DNA of 64,000 bases, taken from Pseudisothecium myosuroides. Taxonomy: Eukaryota; Streptophyta; Bryopsida; Hypnales; Lembophyllaceae. A model generated the notes under the pieces. The model made no database searches, had not been told where the DNA came from, and saw only the letters and a program-made list of their open reading frames with translations. A program made the translations under genes and the position numbers. The first letter of the stretch is position 1, and each line of letters begins with the position of its first letter. The DNA is taken from NCBI GenBank assembly GCA_951799445.1, contig OX637287.1:34428224-34492223 (forward strand), read 5' to 3'. Positions 56,005 through 64,000 of the stretch are shown one piece after another.

Positions 56005-58199
56005 TATTCTATGGTGGGGGAAGAATTTTTAATCCCACTGTTTGGAGATAGCAATAACAACCTTCATTTCATTTTGAAGTGGTATTTTATGGCATCTGAA
56101 AGCAAATATAATGTCCTTGATTCTAAATATGAATTAAATTTTTCAAAAAATTTAACCCATGGTAAACAATAAGCTTTTGCATTTTCATCAACGTAAAATG
56201 TAGGAGAAAAGATTCCCCTCATCTTTAAAAAATATTCATAGAACTTTTCCAAGAAAGATTTTTATCATGTAAATTCCCTCTAACAACACAACACTAATTT
56301 ATTCTATTTGAAAAGGCACGGTATTAAAGTCATTGCAAAAATAGTATCACTTTGTAAATTGATGTCACTCACCAATAGGACAAATAAAAAAAGTTTTAAT
56401 TGTATGAACCTTGATTAGTTGATAATGAATAAAGAAGTTTGATCTATATAATTCTATAGATTTTTGGATCAAGAATTTAGATTTGTTTGAGTCCAAATGA
56501 AGAAACTATTTATTTTACTAGTTTTTGGACTCTAAACTTGGAAGGTATGAGGGCCTCTACCAACGAGTATAAATGATTTCATTTTGATCATGTGGCTCAT
56601 GCACAAACGCATGCATTGGCCTCGAAGTTTTCATTTTTGAATAAATGAGAATTTGACCACTATGTCATAGGGGTTATAGAGTGTGAATATTGTACTAACA
56701 AGAATTTTAAGCTAGGAGGAGACTTATTAATTAACCACAATAGAATCCTCACTTCTAGTTGAAATGAGACAATCCAATGGCATCCAATATGGCCTATTAG
56801 ATATTTAGGGGAGTATACTTTAAAATTATATAAAAAAACTCCATCTTGCTTCAAAAAAAATAAGAGCATCTTTAATTGTGTGCCATAATAATGAATAATA
56901 GAAAATTTTCATGTTTCAAAATACGATAGCTTTACAATTGTAATACAATGTACAGAGCATAAAAACATCGAAAACATTATTAATCTAACTACACCTCATT
57001 TTTTCTAATGAATTATAAAAGACTAATAAAATATCCATGAATTAAATATTCTCTCCTATTTTTACTACACTACCAAAAAATAGGCTTATCAATGACTATT
57101 TACCATATTATATGTTGGATTTACAACTAGATTTTTATCCAAACAAGGTGAATACTACCAACTCAATTGAGTTCAACTGTCAAAATCCAAAATGCTTGGA
57201 ACTAATTTGAGTTCATTGATTCTTGGATAAAATAGAGTATATTTGATTTTCTTAAATTTCAATTCTTTCAACATTAAACTGATTTTTCTTCACCCTTATG
57301 ACAGTATAAAATTCATCAACCACTCAATTTAATTTTGTGATGAAGGTAAATGTTTGCATGAATTAGGTTTAAAATTCCGTATTTATTCCAACTATAGATT
57401 GCAAACTTGAAATGCAAAGATTAGATAATTTATTAGTTTCACAATTAAATTAAATTAAATATTGTCTAAACTTTAGTTCTCTTATATCACATGGTTGTAC
57501 ATGATGTAATCTTTAATGTAATCGTATAGATTTGAGTGTGAAGTTTTCAATTTTTTTTTCTAAAAGAAATTAAATTTCCTTAATATTGGAGGTTTAGACA
57601 AATATCTTATCCTAAAAAATGAGACATATATAATCAACTAGGTTTATAAATGAAATCCAAACGTTCTTCAACGCAAAAAAAATGCATTTAGCTTTTATGA
57701 AATTTGAAGCCAAGATGTCACTTTAAAAAATTAATTCATGAAAATAAAAAATACTCTTTTGTGTTTTAGTTCTATACCCTAGGTCTCCTAAATTCTATAG
57801 AATTAGAAGTACAAATTTTTGTGGTTGATGCCAAGGTACTTTAAGATACAATGATTATTTCTTCTAGTTTAAATAGTTTACATATTTGAAAGGACAAAGA
57901 TTTCTCAAAATATTTGAAGAATATATAGTTATGTCAAAGAATTATAAAAATTTAGGATTTTTATCATGTACGTTTCATGGATTTTTTGGGCATGACAAGG
58001 CCGAGAACATTGTAGGTTGCATCAATGTCAAGACACGTGATATGATCAAATTCCTAAAGTTCCAAACAACCCAAAATGTGTTTTTGGCTTTAGTAATGTT
58101 AAATCCAAGTGTGGTGTTGGAAATATTATAGTTAGAAATTTGATGCATTTTTAGAAAATTCATTGGAAAGTTCTTAATTCAAAATATTTTCAATTTAAC
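56005..58199. other. AT-rich intergenic DNA, nothing recognised
   Basis: Short random frames only. Confidence 0.45.
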
Positions 58200-58605
58200 A
58201 TTGCTCGTGATCAAATGCCATTCTTCACGCATAGATATTGTTGAAAGAATTTGTAGACTAGAGGGTTTTTTTCTAACTTTTGGATTTTGATTTTTAGCTC
58301 AATGACCTTTGCATCAACGCACTTTTTAATTTTCAACCCTCATATATTATTCTATATTGAACATCAAAGTCTAGAAATGGTTTAAAAAAAGATAGTCAAA
58401 AGTTCTTCAATCTTTACTTGAAAGAAAAACACTTTTCCTATAAAGATCCTTTTTATGAAACTTCTAGGAGCTACTGCATACAAATAAACAAGATCCTATG
58501 GTTGAATCTCAAAAATTTGACAATATTTCTAATTTTGATTGATTGCTATAGAAATGGCCATTTTGAAATGCCTTTAGTGAAATGTAGTCAAAATTCAAGG
58601 GGTTC
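58200..58605 (-). mobile_element. Partial, decayed TTAA-family MITE (C-end half)
   Basis: AAGATCCTATGGTTGAATCT, ATAGAAATGGCCATTTTGAA and GCCTTTAGTGAAATGTAG, in that order, mirror the inner part of the C end of intact copies. No clear TTAA-bounded end can be fixed. Confidence 0.4.
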
Positions 58606-58794
58606 AATGATACATTTTAGAAATATAGTATCATGAGGAAAAACGTCAACCTTACAAATTATTTGCATAAAGCAAACTTGCGCATACCCTAAATCAATAC
58701 TACTTTACAATTGGACTTAGCAGAGAATCTCACCCAAATCCAATACCATTTGTTCCATAATTTGATTTAACAAAACAAAGAAACTCCATAGTTT

Positions 58795-59718
58795 TTAACC
58801 CCTAAGATTCAAAGTCTTAGAAAAGGGTTTTAGGATTTTAGGCAAGCTTTCAAAATGTCAAATCTTACTACACCTTTTAGAATTTTTTTGGGAGGTTAGA
58901 GAATATATTGTCATTATGGGGATATGATTATAATTTCATTTTGTGTGTAGGAGAAAAAGTTGTGCTCTCAAAAGCCCAAAATTCTCAACTCTAGGCTACA
59001 AAATATTTATTTATTTCTTGTTTTTATTATAGATTATATTTATGTCTTTCTAAAAAGCTTTGACTCATTCCATTTGAATAAGTGATGTGAAAGTTATGAA
59101 GTGCCTTATATTGCAGGCAATTAGAGAATCCTCTTAAGAAAATAACGTACAAGATTCATTTCCAAATTTAAATTTTGCCATTTTTCAAAACTAAAACATC
59201 CCTCACGTGTAAACTACTTCCTACAACAAAGGACTATTCTTAAGCCAATACATCAATTTCATTTCGGAACCATTAAGATGTAATTTTTCCTTCCATCTTA
59301 TATTATTTCTACATAACATTAAAGATGAAAACTATTTCATAATATCCGTGAAGAATTTTTTTCTTTTTTCCTTTTAGAGTACTTTTGTTAGATTTGACAT
59401 GCACATGGAAATGAATTTTAATTCCAGATTTTCAATTCCATTCCCCATCATAAAGATACTTGAAAACTCTTTAGTGCAAAAAAGTAAAGGAAATTCAAAG
59501 TCTAAAATCCTTTTTCTACTTCGAACACTAACATCTTACAATCTACTTGGTCAAAGTGTATGAAATTTTTTCTACATGTTTGTATACATGTCTTGTACAA
59601 GGTCTTACAATTGAATATGCAAAATAAGTAATTTTTTTCATTATAGCTTTTTTCATTAGAAATGGCAATTTTGAAATGTTTTATTAGTGAAACATAGTGA
59701 TCAACCTTTAGGAGTTAA
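58795..59718 (-). mobile_element. TTAA-flanked piggyBac-like MITE, subfamily C-A, diverged
   Basis: TTAA 58795-58798 and 59715-59718 bound 924 bp. The left end is CCCCTAAGATTCAAAGTC. The right end reads CAACCTTTAGGAG. Interior blocks match (AAAGCTTTGACTCATTCCAT, GGCAATTAGAGAATC, AGAAATGGCAATTTTGAAA). Confidence 0.72.
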
Positions 59719-59929
59719 AATCAATCTAAGCTTTTGAAAGTAACCAATAAGAGTGGAGCAACTACTAGGGACTAAAGTTATTCATGAAAATCGAAGCATT
59801 TGAGTTTCAAGGTTTTCTAATTAACCTTAGAAGTTAGAACCATAAATGTACATTATAATGTATAACATCATGGTATATACCAAAGTTACAATGTCACTCT
59901 AAAATTAGAAAATCAACAAAGTGATCAAC

Positions 59930-60880
59930 GGATCAGTTGAGAGAATCGACGGCTGGATCAATTGGATCGTTGTGCAGAATTGACGGTGAAGATTAGATCG
60001 ACGGCTTGGATTGGATGTGGGTAGGGTTTGCGGGGATCAGTGTGTGCCGTCCGATCTGAGCCGCCTGGATCGGACGGTTGAAAACCTATTTTGGTTTAGG
60101 TTTTGGGTGACTGGCCCCGTCCGTCGTTGAAAAAGTTTGTTCGCGGGGGTGGAGATAATTGGGATGTTGTGCGCGATCGTTGGGTGCAGTTCTTGCTTGG
60201 ATTCGACGGAGATTCTGCTGGCGTGGGCGCATTGAGGAGAGCGGAGTTTCGTCAATTGCTTCGAGGCGACGCTGCATTTGTGGGTCGGAGGAGCTGGGGA
60301 GTTTGAATTGAGGATTTTAGAGATCGTTTTGAGAGGTGGGTGGAAGCAGCTTCTGAATCTTTCTACTGATTCTTGTTTATGCCGGTTGGATATGGTTTGC
60401 GGGTGGGTTCTGGATTTGCGTTGTGTCGATACGTGTCGCTTTTTGGATTGGAGCTTGTTCTTGGTGACGAATTAGTGATCACGATGATGAGATTGTGGGT
60501 CTGGCGAGGGTATGGCGATGTTCTAGATTCTGTTCTGTTTGTTTCGTGGATTGAAGGTCGAGGTCGTGCTAGTGTTCGTTCATCTCCTTTGTAATTATGG
60601 GTTGCAGTGATGCTTAAGAATATGACGTTATTTTCCTTCATTTGCTGGAGCTTGTACCTCTATCCGCCAATCGCAGCCTGGTCTCCAAACTTGCTTAAAG
60701 GATCAAGAAGCACGTCAATTTGTTGGTTGTGCCTATGTTGGATCTAATCGTTAGAGTGTTCTTTACCAGCAGTCGAGATGGCTCTGTCACGGTAGCGTGC
60801 TTTACTTGAGATAACGTGTTTTACTGTTTTTAAATTTTCTGTTCTACTGTTTTACTTTGGTTAGGTCTGTGATTCGAGAA
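59930..60880 (+). promoter_or_regulatory. Probable promoter and 5' leader of the PD-(D/E)XK-like gene
   Basis: Composition changes abruptly from AT-rich to GC-richer at about 59930 and stays so through the gene. Repeated ATCGACGGCT-like words occur at 59945-60010. The bases TTGGTTAG before 60865 look like a splice acceptor, so a non-coding first exon is likely within 60050-60600. Overlapping open frames on both strands have no recognisable domain. No exact promoter element is claimed. Confidence 0.4.
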
Positions 60881-61928
60881 ATGGCGATGCTATACGGAGA
60901 GGACTGGGAGGCCGAGTCTGTAATAAGTTACAGTACTTCGATCGATTCGAGACGCGGCTCGGGGTCACAGGAGGATAGCTTGTTGGATTTATACCCCGAT
61001 ATCGAGACTGTCAGTTTCTCTTCTGCAGCAGCTTTCAAGTCGAAGTGTCGGGCTCTGTTGAAGATTGTTGATAAGGGCATTGGTTGCCCTTTTTTGGCTT
61101 TCAGTGGTGTCCGAATTCAGGACTTTGAAGGTATTTCTCGTTTACGTGAGAGAAAGGCCTCTACCCTTCCCAGGATGTCTTGTCTCTATGACTCGGTTGA
61201 GCAGACGCTTATTGTGAAGTTGATGGGAGGTCTAGCTCACGATGGCGCAAGCGGCGAGTTCGTGCGAACTTTTGAGTCCATTTTGACGGAGCCTGCGCGG
61301 AGTTCTTTATTTCCTACCGGTACGTGTAGATATGTGAACTCTCGTGGTAGGTCTAAAGAGCCGGATATTTCATACAAGCCTACTACTCGCCTTGATCCTA
61401 CTGCTTGGCCGTCCTTTGTGGTCGAAATCGGTGTTTCGGAGTCTTTGAGTCAGCTTCAAGCGGATATGGCGTACTGGCTAAGGAATAGCAACGGCCAAAC
61501 CCGCGTTGCCGTGCTTTTACATGTCAACAAGGCAGCTCGTACTATTCTCATTGAGCGCTGGCATTGTGTGCCAAGAATGCGTTCTGCCAGACCTGGCATA
61601 ACCTATGGACCTTCGATCGGTAGGGCACAGGCCCTTATGCTGGATGCAGTTGTTCCTTACACTGGGGATAGTCTGGTTTTACCTGCTGATCAGATTTATG
61701 ATCAAGATCCTGCAACTATACCCGGGGTTGCCCCAGGGGATTTTATCATTACTGCTTCCCAGCTGGATGCCTTCAACAATCGGTTTTGGTCAGCACTGAA
61801 TTTGGTTGCAAGGTATGTGCTATTTACTACATCAATTTCAGATCAATTTATCCAGAACTATCAAATAACTCGAAATCTGAATGGTCATCTATCTTTTTCT
61901 ACTTTCCATTTTCCTCAGGAGGGTTTGA
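60881..61928 (+). CDS. Uma2/PD-(D/E)XK nuclease-like protein, fungal-type family
   Basis: The start ATG at 60881 (MAMLYGEDWE) follows an acceptor-like TTAG. Exon 60881-61812 joins 61919-61928 across a 106-bp intron (GTATGT...CCTCAG) to give about 313 residues. The central part carries SKEPDISYKP (D162) and, 20 residues on, FVVEIGVSES (E182), then a helix with AYWLRNSNGQTRV. This order matches the PD...E core of Uma2-like PD-(D/E)XK folds. A Gly stands where a Lys or other polar residue usually follows the E, so nuclease activity is uncertain. The start and the last exon are the weakest points; reading through the intron instead gives a slightly longer end. Composition is GC-richer than the surroundings. 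Target and role are unknown. Confidence 0.7.
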
Positions 61929-64000
61929 GGACTATCGTTGGATGAGCACTATCCTGAAGCATCACAAGTGAAGAAACAGAGCCATGCATTTCATTACTAT
62001 CAAGCATGTTCATTAATACAACTTCGTGTAGAATGTGTCCCAACACAGTACAGAGCAAGCATTTTTTTGTAACTCTGATATCAACTGAGTTTTCAACGAA
62101 ATATTAACTGAGATATCATCCGAGTACTACACCATCCGAGTATCATTTAGATATCGATTATAGAGGACTGTAGACGTTTCGAACTGTAGACTTCTTGTGA
62201 CTTCTTGTGACATTATAGATGTCATTTTGGAGACACGATTGTAAATGGAATATTGACTGTTTGACCGGAATGTTTGAGTTTTCCCTATTGGAAGTTCTCG
62301 TTGTAGAGGCATTTCATTTCTTGGAAATTAAATTTGTCAGATTTTCCTTATCGTCTTCTGTTCCTGGACAGATACGTGCTAGTATACACTTGACACAGTG
62401 GCCACAGGTAGCCATGGGATTTTTGGTGCTTGCTGTCTTCAAGACGTGCACCTAGTTCCTCTGATAGTATCTTTCTTACTTATTTTGATTTGGTGATTTT
62501 TGAGTTGTTCTAAAAGCTAGCGTGGAAGTCGCACATCTCAAAGTCCAGGACCAACGAATTGTCAGCAATTACTGTGTAGTTACTATTGTTTCATGGGTGC
62601 GTACGTTAATTTGCAAATTATCGCATCGTTACGATGCACACGGTAATTACAAAGAAATGGCACTACTTTGTAATTTATATTAACTATGTAACTTCTATAC
62701 GTTAATCACAAGTGTGCAAACAACACAAATCAGGCACAAAAATGGATCATCTTTGTCGTGCATTTTATGTGTTTTGAATTACATGGAAAATTCATAGCAA
62801 TAATGTCATTGCTATTTGTAGTGCAACAATGGTTATTAAATATGAAGATATAAATTGAAATTGATTTGGGTGTATATTAATCAGTTGTTTGCAATTTGAA
62901 AATTCAATTCATATATTCACTGTTGTAGCTTAAAAACAAATTGTAAGAATAACAGTCTTGATTGCCTAATCCATACGGTACAACATTTGAAAATCCTACA
63001 AATCAAAATATTTGTAATACTTTTAATTGCCATTCAATTGATACTATCAATTGATAAACAAAATCATAAAATCATGAAATTATAATTCAAGGACAGCTTC
63101 AAAAGAAAAATTTGAAAGTTCCAATTGAAATTTAATAATACGCAAATATTCTCAAGCGCATCATGATGGTGAAGACGTAAAGCACATTGGTATTGCAAGA
63201 TAGTTTGAAATGTACACCATGTTCTAGTGTAGTTGTATAACAACTACAAGCATCACAGTACAGATTATACATCAGGTTGTGATAAAAACTTAGGTAAGGA
63301 TAATGTCACTATCAAAGTTTACAACCATAAAGTAATTGGACCGCCAAGTGAAACGCTTTTGATTTTAGAATCATGGCTTCAAGTAGCTCCCCATGCTCCC
63401 TAATTTCATCTGGCTCCAATAGATGCTTACGTAGGTTTTCCTACACAAAATTCAAGAGGATACAAGGCAATTTAGGTATCAACTACAATGATGTACAAGA
63501 AACAAATCATGACAATAATGAAGAACTTGGAAGTTAGCAATTGATACTTGTAGTATTCAATTACTTGCTGAACATTGATCTTTTATTTTCAATCTTACTC
63601 TTCGAAGGACAAAATTATAAATACAACTTCACTACTTATATTCTATTTAAATGTACAACATTTCACACACCTCTAGTTGACAATATGCATTATTCTTCCC
63701 TAATACCATACGCAAATGGATAGGCTTTCTTGAATTAAAAGCAAATATGTAACATACCTATCTGTACAAGGGAAAGGTTCCATTGAATAGTAGAGTTGCT
63801 AGATTGCTCTGAGAACCACACCACCACATCCTCCAAGTGTGGTTCTAAAACAAACAAAGTCATAAATGTCATTAGCTAGTAAATAAGGTAGAGGCCTTGA
63901 CTCCATCTACCTCCTTCACCATAAGTCAATATTGCTGCTCAATGCCATCAAATAGCAATTTCAAAACAATGGACAGTGGTGCATGTTGGTATTTGGGGTT
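61929..64000. other. 3' flank and AT-rich intergenic DNA, nothing recognised
   Basis: The first few hundred bases should hold the 3' untranslated region of the upstream gene. Beyond about 62600 the sequence is AT-rich with only short frames, and no element ends were found. Confidence 0.45.

Noticed and set aside
61786..61971. Alternative C-terminus of the PD-(D/E)XK-like gene in another frame (ending DYRWMSTILKHHK)
   Set aside because: It needs a 29-bp intron, too short for plants; the 106-bp intron is more credible.
1..64000. CRISPR arrays, bacterial operons or phage genes
   Set aside because: No regularly spaced repeats of that kind. Spliced genes and TTAA/TA/TAA-flanked elements indicate a eukaryotic nuclear genome.

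Overview
This looks like nuclear DNA of a land plant. The window is AT-rich, gene-poor and crowded with small mobile elements. One gene has short plant-like introns and a telobox plus an E2F-type site upstream. One mini-element has the GAGCATC ends and TAA duplication typical of plant PIF/Harbinger MITEs. A non-vascular plant such as a moss is my best guess from the compact introns and gene content, but nothing here settles the lineage.

Only a few protein genes can be supported. (1) A 16-exon gene on the minus strand (40921 down to 33042) encodes an ATAD5/ELG1-like subunit of an alternative RFC complex, the PCNA unloader. It has a Walker A motif split by an intron, a Walker B motif, an RFC-type lid and repeated His-Pro-Phe-Phe motifs. 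Its upstream side holds a (TTGGGG)4 G-quadruplex motif, a telobox and a perfect palindromic E2F site. (2) A Mutator-like transposase lies at 46617-49484 (three exons). It has an integrase-like H2C2 zinc region, a DDE core and a SWIM finger, and is broken by one in-frame stop. A two-exon accessory gene, also with one stop, converges on it at 49767-50549. (3) A GC-richer gene at 60881-61928 encodes a Uma2/PD-(D/E)XK-like protein of a type I associate mainly with fungi.

The dominant feature is a family of about 17 non-coding elements, most 920-965 bp long, making up roughly a fifth of the window. Each sits between TTAA tetranucleotides and has inverted ends beginning CCCCTAAAGGACC. Twice, neighbouring copies abut and share a single TTAA. 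TTAA target choice with CCC-starting ends is the signature of the piggyBac superfamily, so these look like piggyBac-type MITEs, which would be unusual in a land plant. Subfamilies appear to have swapped ends, and one copy carries a nested TA-flanked foldback element with a readable empty site.

Layout: 0-8.3 kb, AT-rich with four TTAA elements, two retroposon insertions and a (TTG)n tract. 8.3-18.2 kb, partly GC-richer, no supported gene, a tandem duplication, a CATTAG-ended MITE, a PIF-like MITE and a strongly G-depleted tract. 18.2-31 kb, long hairpins, TTAA elements and a SINE-like repeat array. 33-41.4 kb, ATAD5 and its promoter. 41.5-44.6 kb, empty AT-rich DNA. 44.6-46.4 kb, TTAA elements. 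46.6-50.5 kb, the Mutator-like element. 51.4-59.7 kb, mostly TTAA elements, several decayed. 59.9-62 kb, the PD-(D/E)XK-like gene. 62-64 kb, empty. All exon boundaries come from reading the sequence and are not transcript-supported.
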